DNA from: Mugil cephalus
Lineage: Eukaryota; Chordata; Actinopteri; Mugiliformes; Mugilidae
NCBI RefSeq assembly: GCF_022458985.1
Contig: NC_061783.1
Span: forward strand, 1,704,413 to 1,768,412
Direction: 5' to 3'
Length of the DNA stretch: 64,000 bases
The notes under the pieces are model-generated. The model had not been told where the DNA came from. It did no database searches and was given only the letters and a program-made list of their open reading frames with translations. Made by a program: the position numbers and the translations under genes. This document shows, piece by piece, positions 36,440 to 48,419 of the stretch. How positions within the stretch are numbered: the first letter of the stretch is position 1; each line of letters starts with the position of its first letter.

Positions 36440-38880
36440 ATCACAGATCATGCTCCTCTCTCAGTCCTCCTCTCTTTCTCTGTCAATGGGATACGTTTAA
36501 AAAAACCTCCAGAGGATTTATTATTAGGTATTCCACTGCCAAAAAGAAAAAAAATGAAGAAGAATTATTTCAGAGCATAAGAGGTTTGAGTCCCCTCGTG
36601 ATTTAATAAAAATAAGTAAATAAATAAGTTAAAAATAAAATGTTCATTCTTAAAGCAGAATTACAGACAATTTTACATTTTGCATTATTCAGATCATGCA
36701 GGAAACATTTTGAATCTGACGATAAAACAGGCAAGAAGCTTTCATTAAGACTTAAACAACTTGAAAATCATCAGCCAATAGCATTTATATGTGACAATAC
36801 TGGATCAACAGTTTATGAGTAAACTAAAATTAATGATGCATTTAGAGAATTTTATTTTAACCTGATCAGTCTGAAGACTGAGAGTGAATGACATGGATAT
36901 ATTTTTCAAGGATCTGTCTTTACCAGCATCAAAGCAGGATGGAGAATGTTTGGAAGCACCAGTTTGTGATTCTGAGATAATGTTAAAGGTCGTCTTATGT
37001 CTAATAATATGAATCATGTCTTGACGAAGAATAGAATGGACTTATTTTCTAAGTTTGGTTTTGGTCCTGTCGTCATCTGTTGGGTAAAGGCACTTTAGAA
37101 CAAACGTACTGCAGCAGTTAAAACTAATGGTACTGTATCTAAACCTTTTCACCTCATGTGGTCGACTCGACAGGGCTGCCCTGTTTCACCGTATCTCTTT
37201 ATTCTTGCCCTTGAACTCAGAGCAGAGGAAAACAATGTCTGCTATTCAAGTTGAAGGGTATGATTTTAAATTCAATTCAATTTGTATGCAAATGATGTAC
37301 TGCTCACACTATTCAGACCTCAGTCAGTTCCACAAGTGATGAAGTTGATAAATGCATTTGGAGCCATTCCTTTAAACCATGTTACATATTCCTCACATCT
37401 TGGTTCTGCCTGTGAAGAAGGGTGGGTGTTGAAGTGAGGACCCAGGGGCAGGACAATAAGAATGAGGCAGGGAATCCAGGGAAAAGTTTTTATTTTATTT
37501 ATTTTTTTTTAATAATTAACAAAAAGGGTAAGGTAGGTAAGTACAAAATACAAAAATCGAAAGAACCATGGGCTTGGCACGGCGCAAAAATTATGGAGAC
37601 AAGGAATGTGGCATGGATACTAACATTAACGACATGACGAGGAATGAAGGGAAGGCAGGGCTTTATATACACACAGGCTCAGGGATGAGAAGACACAGGT
37701 GAAACTCATGAGGGCAATCTAACCAGGAGAAACCAATGAGCAATCAACACACACGAGGAAACACAACTGACAGGAAATCCAGAACTTAACCAAATAAAAC
37801 AGGAAACACAACATGACACAGGCAAACATGACAGAAACACAAGGCAAGACAGGCAGGAAGCTAAGAAACATGACAAAATAAAACAGGAAACTCCAAAACA
37901 TGATCACAAAATAAAAGATAGACACAGAACCTCGACACTGCCCCATTCAAATGGAAACCACAGGGTATGAAATACCAAAACATCCAAACTCCTATAGCTT
38001 ATTTAAACAGACCTCCCCTTCTTAAGGATATTAGAGAGGATGTTAAGATATTTACAGTTCTTTCCATCTCATTATGGGGGAGAGTGAAAGTGATTAAAAT
38101 GAACATTTTAGTGAGATTAGATTAGATTTCCTACATAAGAAAACCAAGAATTAGTTATAAAAGATTAAATAGGATCTAGAAGAAGGGGAGGATTGGGAGT
38201 ACTGGATGTTTATTCATACTGTTTGGCTTTTAAAGCCAGATTCCCCTTATTATGGGCCTATACCCAGGTAGCTGGAAATGGTAATAAGATTAATTAATTT
38301 TTAAGATTAATAATTAAGATTTTTAATTATGTAAAAATGTGTAATTAAGTAAAAATGTGTCATGAAAAGCTTTTTGGCTTCATCCCAGAATCAATTCTAC
38401 AATGGATAACCCTTTAATAATGTTTCCTGTGAGGTAGCTAAGTCAGTGCACAAACGTTTGAAGGATCCTCTCTACCGTCCTGTCCTATTTGGAACAACAT
38501 CTTATTAAATGCTGGGGGGAGAACTCTAACAAAAAAACACATGACACACACACAACAAACAAAAAACAAAAAACACTCTTCAGACAATTTGTCATCCACT
38601 AAACAACAATGGGAGAGGGATTTTGGTTTATCTATGACCACAACACGGTGGGAGCCATTTTAAAGAACACCACAGCCCTGTACAAATGTTAGATACAAAA
38701 TTTTATAAGTCAAAGTCGTACAGAGAGCACATATCACACCATGCAGGTTTGTGTTGTCATGGATGTGGAGAGGCAGATCTCCACAAGATCTGATATCTTG
38801 ATGTGTTTTTTTTTTTAAGTTAAACATCAGCTTCGCCTTACTTATGTTGTGTAACATTAGTCTGTTTTTTCAGTTTCAAA
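36440..38880 (+). mobile_element. Decayed L1-type LINE ORF2, interrupted
   Basis: Successive fragments on the plus strand match L1-clade ORF2 order. First is the linker helix DKTGKKLSLRLKQLENHQPI (36719 on). Next is the reverse transcriptase block TRQGCPVSPYLFILALEL (about 37160), then a YANDVLLT-like catalytic strand where the usual Tyr-Ala-Asp-Asp is changed. After a foreign insert, RRGGLGVLDVYSYCLAFKAR (about 38180) follows. Many stops and frameshifts make it dead. The weak homology may extend to about 38880. Confidence 0.75.
37395..37960. mobile_element. Interspersed repeat inserted in the L1 remnant
   Basis: This block, with 'gaggacccaggggcagga', an A/T-rich stretch and repeated ACATGACA/AAACAGGAAACAC words, separates two colinear parts of the L1 ORF2. 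The repeated words resemble a common fish repeat of unclear class. Exact ends and target-site duplications were not found. Confidence 0.5.
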
Positions 38881-39059
38881 CATCAAGTTTTATTTTAATA
38901 TAAAGAAGTTACAGCTGATCCTGTCAGAACCATTTTGAACCAATCTGATCTTGATTCCAAACTTGATTCCACTAAATTCTTGGTGTGATGGTGTGGTGTG
39001 ATTTAAAGACATTTAAAATCTAAAAATGAATCCTGTGACTGAAAATGTTATAGACAATT

Positions 39060-42000
39060 ATTCAAAATAAAGTGTAACATATTATGTACATTACAAAAAA
39101 TAAATAAATACATAAATAAAATAAAGTAAAATAAATAAATCGTGTGTCCCAGGTGAATTTATTTGACTACTGGCTCCCCTAGAGGGCAGCACCATGCTAC
39201 CATTCTTTTCAGGTTGGACTCTTTGACACCAGTGACAGGAATTGTGCTGTGGTTGACAGAACCATTTTACATTTTCTAAAAGTTGTTCAGCGATTATAGT
39301 GCAAAAAGACAAGCAAAAATTACAAAACTAATTTACCCTGAAACAGAATAAAACTGCATCGCAGGTTTATATATGGCAGATCGTTTTAAGAAGGAGTCAG
39401 GAGAAAAACTAATAGAACAACCTACATAATCATTAATCATTAATTGTGAGCCTGTCTGTACTTGTGTGTTGATTTTTGTGCTTTCAAGTAGGTCATTTCT
39501 CAATCAGACGTCCTGTGAACCAAACAAAATGCCAATCCTCAGGAAGGCTTTAACGTCTGGTGAGTGATGGGAAATGCGATTTATTTTCTGCTGCCACGTC
39601 ACAGACGCTTTGTCTGGCTTTTCCTGTTGCCCTCTCTCCAATAACATGTTTGTCTTCAGGTCTATATTTGTGTGGCCCACTGCTACCGGTGGGGGAAATC
39701 CTGTCTGACCTCTCAGCCTGCTGATGAAAACGCTGGTGCTTGATGACGTCCAGGAGACGGAATGTGAATTTTTCTTTAAACCTTAGGTAATACCTGGCTC
39801 TAATCTTTGTTTAAATGCACAATCCTCAGTGGTTTCCAGAAACATAAGGACCCGGAAGCAAAAGCCCCTTTCCGACAATTCTACGACTATATCTCACTTA
39901 TGTGCACAAACACACACAGATGGTTGCAGTTAAACTGTAATATTTTGAGTGCAGTTTCATCCATCTGTGTTTTAATGTCTGGAAAATGTGAGTCATGCTC
40001 ATTTGACAAATCCTATTTGACCTGAAGTCAGCTTTGTTTAATCACCGTGTGATGCATCATAGTGTGTTTGTAAGTGAAATAATTCACACACATCATCATC
40101 ACTGTACAGATAAGGTTGCAATAAAGCCTGATTTATGAGGTTAATTCACTAGCCTTCGATTGAGCCTTTCATTTGATGTCAAATGTGTGGAGAGAGGATA
40201 AGTGGAATCATGTGAAAATGCACCCATTTGCCAGTTTATTACCCCAAGATAAGTTGCACACAGCATTCCTGCAATCAGTCCAACTTTCTTAAAAGCTACA
40301 GTTTTTTAAGTGACCGGAACCTCGATCTCTCCAGGACTGAGTCCACTGCCTCTGAAGCTACAGACCTGAGCTGACTTCCTGTTCCCTCAGCACCTCTGCG
40401 ATTCTGTGGAGACTGAGTAGTGTGCTACTGCGTGCACTTTCGTAGCACTAATGCTAAGCTCTTCTTGGTATGTACCAGTTCTATTTGCAACCCAGTCAAC
40501 AGCATGTATGTTAGGGTGGAAACGCTGCAGAGGAGAAGCTGAAGACTTTTTGTGTGTGTGAGTAAAATAGTTGCATATTAACTTATTTGTTGCTCTTGGG
40601 ACATGCTGAAACAGGCCACTGCTTGATATACATTTCCAATGCGGTCATAACAATAGCTTTTGTGAATGAATATTTGTCCTTGATATTTGTGTGTGTGTGT
40701 GTGTCGCGTTTTTGAGTCTGTCTGTAGCCACTGATCCAGTCTGGAAGGCAGCCACAGGTCAGTGCAGCAGTGGGTTTGAGGAACCACCTCACCATCACTT
40801 CCAATCATGCTGTTCAGTATGGTTAGCTCTGAATAGGTGACTCAGCAAGCGCCTAAGGGACATTTTCATGTCACTGCTCTGCAACAAAGGCAGGAAAGCA
40901 ACACAGTGCTCGCTGGCGTGTGCTGAAAAAAGCCGGGGCTTCCCCGCCAATCAGGTGTTCAGTCTCTAATGAGAGTGTGTTTTTTAATCCACTGTGATTG
41001 TGTACCTTACCCTGACGTATGTGGATTTTGGCAACACAGAGGCGCTCATTGAGTTTTTGTTTCCTTTTTTTATGCATCATGGTTGCTCAGCCTTGATCTA
41101 TTCGTATTGAAGCGATAAACAGAAATAAAGAGAACAACGAGACGTTGACCGCAGAACAAAGTGGGAAGACTCCATTTCAGCTCATAAAACCTGACATGGA
41201 GTCTTTTTTAAAGTGTTTCCATTGGAAAATGCTGCAAATTCACTAGCATCAGGGGAGGTCTTATATAACAGGCCATGTACAGAGCAAATGGGCCCCAGCC
41301 TTAGTGAAGCTGTCATCTGCTTGAGTAGTAAAACAATGGGAGCGAAGGGTGAGAGATAACAGAGCACTGCCCCTGCTGTGATAATAACACTGTGGAACGG
41401 CTATATTTAGAAGCTCACTTTGACAAAATCGTCTGTGTGTGTGTGTGTTACTCATATTGTGGGGACAATGATATGTTTACAGAGTCATATTGTGGGGGAC
41501 CACGTAGCAGCTCACGAACACTTGGTTTAAGATTAGGGTGAGATTAGATGATAATGAGTGTCATTCTAATGTCCTCTGAAGTGACAGAAACATGAATGTG
41601 TGTGTACGCGCAGGCTGCACTGGACAGAGCTCAGAGCGATGCAGCAGCACAGCCCCTCATAATTTAAACTTGCCAGTAGAATCGCTATCAGAATCACTAA
41701 CAGTGTGCAGTTCCTCTTCCCCCGCTGCAATAGGGATGTGCGCTGTCAAATAAAAAGATAGGTGGGTAGTTTTATTTAACAGTGCGGGACTTAGTCTGTA
41801 TGCTTGTCTCCTTTAAGACTGTCCCTGTAAACTATATAATATTATGTTTAACAATTCATGCCAAAGAGATGGGTACGGAGATTCGAGGTATGGCTGCATT
41901 CAGTGTCAGGCCTACAAGCGCACACAAACACTCTCTCTTGCAGTTTTAAATTTGACCTTTTCATAAAGGGACATTGTGGCCTTTCCCCTACATTCTCAGG

Positions 42001-42699
42001 CTGAAGCACACCACTCATTAAACCAGCAGCGGAGCTTGCTACCAAGACCTTTCTTCCAATAAAAACAGCTCTGGCCTGGGCAGCAGAATAATGACTTTTC
42101 ACTAGCTTTTTACTCCGGTTTGAGGCCAGCTGATGCATTTACAGGAAGTGCAATAAGACCACTCTACTCTGCTCTCTCCTCTGCTCCAAACACTACTGAA
42201 AATCCCCCATGGTTGTTTTGTAAATATTTAAATATATATAAACCAAAACATCTCAGGAAACAATGTAATCATGTCATAGAGAAAAAAATTTCATTTGCAA
42301 CTAAGATACTGTGACCAAGTAATTTCCCTCATGGACCATTGAAGTCTGCCAAGTCTAAGTATAATGAGTCAAAATCTGAAATAAAGATTGACAAAAGCCA
42401 GGAAATAAGTTATTATATTTAAAGGACCATTACACCAATAGCTCATCTGGGAGGTACCAGTTATTCCAACTGACACAAATGTAAACAAGTCTGGAAATTA
42501 TTGCAGGACTAAACCTTATTCGCCCACACCCTTAATAATACAGTCTCAGTACACTATACAAGATGATGTTCATCAGGAGGTCTCATCATTAATTCATGTC
42601 AAATAGTAAGTATGCAGATTTGATGTATGGTGGCTTTGTTAAGTCACAGACACTTTCATCACTTTAAGATTTTAGAAGAAGAAGAAGAAGAAGAAGAAG

Positions 42700-42730
<31 letters not shown>

Positions 42731-43440
42731 GTTGGCCTACATTGGCCACTGACTCCCCTGAGCCGCAATCACCGCTGCATGTATTTGTATTTGTTGTGGC
42801 CACAGCTGGCAGTGATGTAGTGTGTCCTGCTCCATCACCTCTAGACAGGGGAGTAGCAGGAAGCACGACTGTAAAAGTGATTGCAGTGACTCTAAACGTA
42901 AAAGTATAAAACATACTGTGCTTAACGTCTGCTGCTGTCCTTGAAAGTGTAGAGCAGGACCCCTTCCTTCTCGACTGCTTCCTTCAAGGATATAAATAAG
43001 GTTTCCTGAATTGGCGACGCTCACAATTTTGCACACAGTTTGAATGTGAATGCAAAATCCTTTGTGACTGCACCTTTTATAATACACAGACCTTTGTTGA
43101 CCTTACAAAAGTCAGCCCAACTTGAACCTGAACAGAGGTCAGTAGAAAAAGTTGACTAAAATGACAAAAAAAAAAAAAAAAATCCATTTCAGGATTAATC
43201 AAAATATAATTATTAATCCACTGGTTACTATTCTGACTGGATTTAATCTGCAAAAATAAATATAGTTATATTATTTGCTGTGTATTTTAGGTTAATAATA
43301 AAAATCTCGGTAGTGCTGTGGTGTAGTAGCTGTAGTGCAGTTCAAATACATCCAAGTTACAGTGGATTTAAAGAAGAAAGTAGAAAGTAACATCAAAATT
43401 ATACTTAAGTACAGTATTCGTGTAAATGTATGTTATATGT
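39060..43440. other. Gene-poor stretch
   Basis: No exon with matching splice signals and protein-like codon use was found on either strand. Visible items are small simple repeats (TAAA units near 39100, GT units near 40690 and 41435) and the GAA repeat at 42674. Low-level exons or enhancers cannot be excluded without conservation data. Confidence 0.5.
42674..42729. repeat. (GAA)n microsatellite
   Basis: About 18 GAA units. The opposite-strand poly-Phe frames are artefacts of this repeat. Confidence 0.95.
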
Positions 43441-43459
43441 CTGCACAGGTAATCAGTCA

Positions 43460-43755
43460 TCCAGGTTATAGTAATCCAAAAGGCATTTAAAAGAGCAACC
43501 AGACTTTTTGGGAAGTTGAGGTTTAAACAGGAAACTCTGTGGGTAAACCCATCAGAAACTTGCTTGACTTGTTTCTGTAAGAACCAGAATCTGGTGCAAC
43601 TAATTTCCATTATCTGATGGGCGTTTGCCCACAGTTTCCTATTTAAACCTCAACTTAAAACCATCCCATTAGAAATAAAGAAGCTACTCGGATGAGTGGT
43701 GAAAGTCTACAAGTCCAACTGCCTTTTTAAATGCCTTGGATTATAATTGTGTCAC
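43460..43755. mobile_element. Fold-back repeat with long inverted arms
   Basis: Arm 43515-43555 (starts GTTGAGGTTTAAACAGGAAA) and arm 43614-43654 (ends TTTCCTATTTAAACCTCAAC) are inverse copies over about 41 bp with few mismatches. Outer segments ATCCAAAAGGCATTTAAAA (43474) and TTTTTAAATGCCTTGGATTA (43724) extend the pairing. 'Gaagctactcggatgagtgg' is recalled from a common teleost repeat. The class is unclear (MITE-like or a retroelement end). Confidence 0.7.
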
Positions 43756-43759
43756 ACTC

Positions 43760-46700
43760 CATCCCTGATCATGTGCTCAGCTAAGTAACTACAATAAGCT
43801 AGCAAACATAGTTTCCCGCATGCACTGATTGAATTGTAGGTTGCTGTAAAGGTAAAACTGATATGAAGACTTCACTGTGATCTGCCTTTATCTCCTAACA
43901 TTTGAGTGAAACAGGAAAATTGAAAACACCTGTTGGAAAATAAACTCTGAGGTGAATGACAAGGTTTAACAGGTAATGACAGGTTGTTTCTTCTATACCG
44001 CAACCAAGACCTTAATGTGTCTCACTCCTCGCAGGATCACCACTTTCCTTTGTCTCAGCACAACATGTTTTCTTGCCATTGACTAGGGCAGAGTGTTCCC
44101 TCCTCTGTTATTATTGGCTGGGAACCAGGCTTTCTGAAGCCATCATGAAGAGATAAGCCAATCAGAGCAGTCGGGTTAACTTCAGGGTTATCAGCGCTAC
44201 TGTTTACCTAACCCTGTCCACCACAGATAGTCTGCACGTGTGGGTGTGTGCGCATGTCCACAGTTCCAACTTTGTACTGTACAGTGTGTCACTGTTGGCA
44301 TATGAAATGTATCATCACAGGAGCATGGGCATTACAGGACATCCCAAGCTTTAAGACTCTTCTGGACACATTAACATACACACATAAAAACACAGACTGT
44401 GCCTTGCTATTGCACAAGCTTCCCCTCCACCCTGTCTTCTTGTCTTCAGATTCTGGACAGATGTGTCAGGGTTTGGGAGAGTGCCAGTTCGAGAGATATT
44501 AGAAGTTCAGGCGCAGCCCTGCAGAACAGACTCTCTGTCATATACACACTTGAACACACTCACACAGAGACACACGCCTCTCCTCTCCCCCGCCCCTTTT
44601 TCCTGTTGGACTTAGTTCCTGCTGTTCTGAGAAAAATGATGCCTGACTTTTAAAAGGGAATGTTCTGGACCCTGTCAGCGGGGTTTGGTACCGGTCATCC
44701 AGCCGCAATAAGCCAGTACGACTTCACTCTCCTTCGTGTTACATCATTCTCTCTAGGTTTGCTCCTGTTCAACCTTTTAATTCCACCGTAAATGGAAAAC
44801 CCTGCTGGGCCCAGACAAAGTAGTAATCTTTACTTCTTCCTTGGAATTAATTTTTTTCAATAATCTAAGAGGCGACTCTTTGCATTGCAAGGGGTGGAAT
44901 ATGAGTTCTGTTACTTTGCAATATCATCCTCATGTTGGTCATGGTGTTTTTCTTGGTGGGATGCCCAGCAAAATTCACCATGCAGCTAGCCAGCAGCTTG
45001 AACCAGAGCCAAACACTCTCGGAGGGCTCCCTTAGTTCTTCACAGTGCTTAGAGCTACCTCTAAAAATTAGATTTATGACATAGCTGAAATAAAAAAGAT
45101 CTATGCAATACTATTTTTCTGTGTGCTGAGGCCTGTGCACTAGATGTCACTGTTTTACATAGAGACAACTCTAATTGTTTTGTAGCTGGAGCTCTCAGGA
45201 TCACCACAAGTGTCATAGCTTTAACAGTTCCACACATTACACCAAGAAATGCATGTAAAGAACGAAAAAGAAAAACTTGAACCTAGTGCACAATGATAAA
45301 TGTCTGATCTAACGCAGCCGTTTGGAGATTAAATGGCTTAAAAAGCTCTTGGCTTCTTGGTCTTACAGTTGATCTTTGTGCAGCAGGGCTCACAAATCAT
45401 TCCAGCTTGGCGAGGGAGACTGCAAGTTGCTTTGGCTGGCGCACGTACAGTGCACTCACCCAGTTTAAATGATTAACCTCTTCTATAGACTTTTCCAGCT
45501 GAAGCGGTTATAACATTGCCGATCTGTTTAGTTTATCTCTCATTCCTCCTTCTACTGCCAGAGTCATTTGAGTCTCTCTGTGTTATTTAATGGACACTAA
45601 GGCTCAGCCTTGACCTAAACAAATGTGGTTTAGATGTGGGGAGTGTTGCTATTAATATCCAGTGAGTCTTTTGGCAGCAGATAGCTGATACTTTAAGAGG
45701 GAGGCAGGGAATGATGGGAGGGAACTGCTGGCCTGCCTGCCTGCCAGCCTGCCTGGTGCACAGGAAAATCTTTGCTAAACTCTATTTTAATTGGTTTCAC
45801 TGTCACTAGCTTAGAATATCAGGAATCTGCTGTCATCTAGCAACATTTTCAGTGCTATGGAGAGTTTTCAGACACAGTTGGAGCTGATAACTGTGTGCAG
45901 TTTCTCCATTTGAATTTTTTATTATTATTTATTTTTTTTTTTTAGAAATGATTCCAGGTTGTTATTTCTAGGTTGTAATTTAGACAAATGTTCACAGTCT
46001 AAGACTGTGAGCACTCAATGACAAGCTGGAAGATTAATATAGAAAAATAGTCTTCTGTTTATTACTGCTAAACTCTCATTTACGCTCTCCACAGTGTGCT
46101 TGTTGTCATATTTATCTTGACAGGGTCTATTTTTCATGCCAGCCTTACTTGCAGGAGTCGTTCGCTCTGCTCATAATGAAAATCTCTGGGACGTACTCAG
46201 TTTCTAAGGCACAATGCAAACATTCCAAGTGATTTAGCTGCAGCAAAATTAAATTCCTCAAATGATTATTGCTTAAGTCCTTTTTTTCTTTTCTTCTGGC
46301 ACCCACTTAAAAAAAATGCAAGAAGAACATTCTTCTATCATGCTACTGCTATTGAAAGGGGAGTTGTGTTCTCTGCTTTCTCGGTACTCTATTCCTGTAG
46401 CCTGCAGGGACTGAGCCAGATGCAAGGGTGGCGTTCCACCACACAGCGATCCAACCCAAACATCTGCCTGGCAATGGCTGAGGCCTTCTGACTGAGACAA
46501 AACACAGGCCTGCTCTGTGCCACACCATCACAAATGATTTCTCTGTTGGGTGGAGAATAGCTGCTGCATGCTGCTTCCGGCACGGAGATGTAAGGTTAGA
46601 AACAAAGTTTGTGGATCTGGGTGATTTACCTCACACCAGCCTTCAGCCAGTTAGCCTCAACCGTGCTCTCAATCGGAGCCTCGCCTAGCTGCATAGAGAG

Positions 46701-47600
46701 CCGTGGAAAATCTCACCCGTGGCCTCAACCTCAAATTTTAAAGAGGTGTTTTGAAGCTTGAATGCAAAATGTTTTTTTTTTGTTTTTTTTTTTTTTTTTT
46801 CAGATCATTAAACTTGGCAACATCCTAAAACACAAATGTGACCTGACTTAAACTTTCCCCATCAACATATTTCTCCCAGACTTTTGGCCATTTAATTTGA
46901 TATCCTCCCAAAGCTGTAAAAAAAAAAAAAAAAGTGAGTCTTCAGCCTGTCTGACAGCAGCCAACAAAACTGCATTAACAAAAACAGAAGTGAAATTGCA
47001 TTTAACATATCTGCCAACAGGCAAAATCTAACATTCTGACATTCCTAGTTCCCTCAAACATCTAAAGGGGGAATCTCCATTGTGTAACGATTCACTGTTT
47101 TAGCTTAAAATTAAAGTCTGCTTTGAGATCTGTGTGTTGGTGCAACTGTTGCGAGGGTTGGTGGTGCTGACGTACCAGGCAGCCAGAATGAAAAGAATGT
47201 TCTGTTATTAGTGGGAAAGCTCCTGTTATGTGGATTAATCTTCAGCTTCGACTTTGATCTCCCGACTCACTCTAAGCGTATTTGGAGGCGAATGGGAGCA
47301 CACACGCATTTGCATGCACATCCACTGTGTACATGCTGTGAATAAAGTCCGTCATGAGCCACAAGATCTAGGCTGAAAATCTCATTGATTCTTTTGAAAC
47401 AATACAAAATAACTGGTCACAATTCTCTGCGTTTCGTTCATCAACAAACAATGTGGAATCATCGTGTCACTTTTTCCTGTGACCTGCCTCAAAAAATGGA
47501 TCTAATACAATCCCCAATCCAAATAACAGATCTTTTCTTGAAACCCCAATGTGTAGATAAAGGGAGATTTTTATTTTTATATAAATCTACCCCTAAGTGT
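43760..47600. other. Gene-poor stretch
   Basis: Nothing gene-like is supported. There is a GCCT-rich short repeat at about 45729-45756, and T-runs near 45925 and 46771-46800. Confidence 0.5.
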
Positions 47601-47607
47601 ACTGGTC

Positions 47608-47610
<3 letters not shown>

Positions 47611-47689
<79 letters not shown>

Positions 47690-47714
47690 TGTTTGTGTGT
47701 GTGCACGTGTGTGT
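47611..47714. repeat. Long (GT)n microsatellite
   Basis: More than 40 GT units with a few interruptions. Confidence 0.95.
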
Positions 47715-48184
47715 TCAGTTGAAGGCTTATCAGCACCAGGAGGAACCACAATCTCTGTAACTCAACACAATGTTCCAAGCTCTTAATACGATTTAAATTT
47801 GTAATGTAGATGCCTGATTATGTCCCAATCCCATGTGGAAAAAAAAGACACTGAAAAAATGTATTTTGTGGCTAATTTAGATTTAACGATTACCAAGGTG
47901 TTAGGAATAAATGAGGCTTGAAATTAGAACAGCAACAAGGGTCAGCTTTAAAGCAGCAGTTAAAGTCCAGGGGGCCCTGTCCAGACATGCTTTAGAAAGC
48001 AATGGACTGATGAAAATCCTATGGTTGCATAATATGTATGAAATCCAAGATAACTTTAAAAAACAAAAAAACAAAAACAATACAAGAGTTGAGTTGGGAA
48101 TGTCAGTAAAAATAATCAGGCATTGATGGATGGATATGGCACATGTGTTAAAATTGAGAACTGGCAAAATGAAAAGAATTATGG

Positions 48185-48400
48185 TAATTCGGTGTTCAGT
48201 GCTCCTGGGAAACTTTTGGACCTGGCATTCGTTCATGTTGATGTTATTTAGACATGTAGAACCCACCTAGACCAGACCAAACACCCCCACCCCATAGCAA
48301 TGACACTCCTTGATGGAAGTTTGTATATGTCCTCATCAAACATATTCAATAGACAGCACATCATGCCCTTGTTAGCAGCAACCTGCGCCATTATGGTGCA
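48185..48400 (+). mobile_element. Possible degenerate transposon fragment
   Basis: 'Acttttggacctggcattcg' and 'ccatagcaatgacactcctt' resemble, by recall, a transposase-derived repeat frequent in vertebrate genomes. Similarity is weak and no reading frame survives. Confidence 0.3.
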
Positions 48401-48419
48401 GAAGTCTTGACAAGGAGGC

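Noticed and set aside
42672-42914. Frame ending in 18 phenylalanines
   Set aside because: It is translation of the GAA microsatellite.
47385-47786. Frames with Val-Cys or Thr-His repeats
   Set aside because: They are translations of the GT microsatellite.
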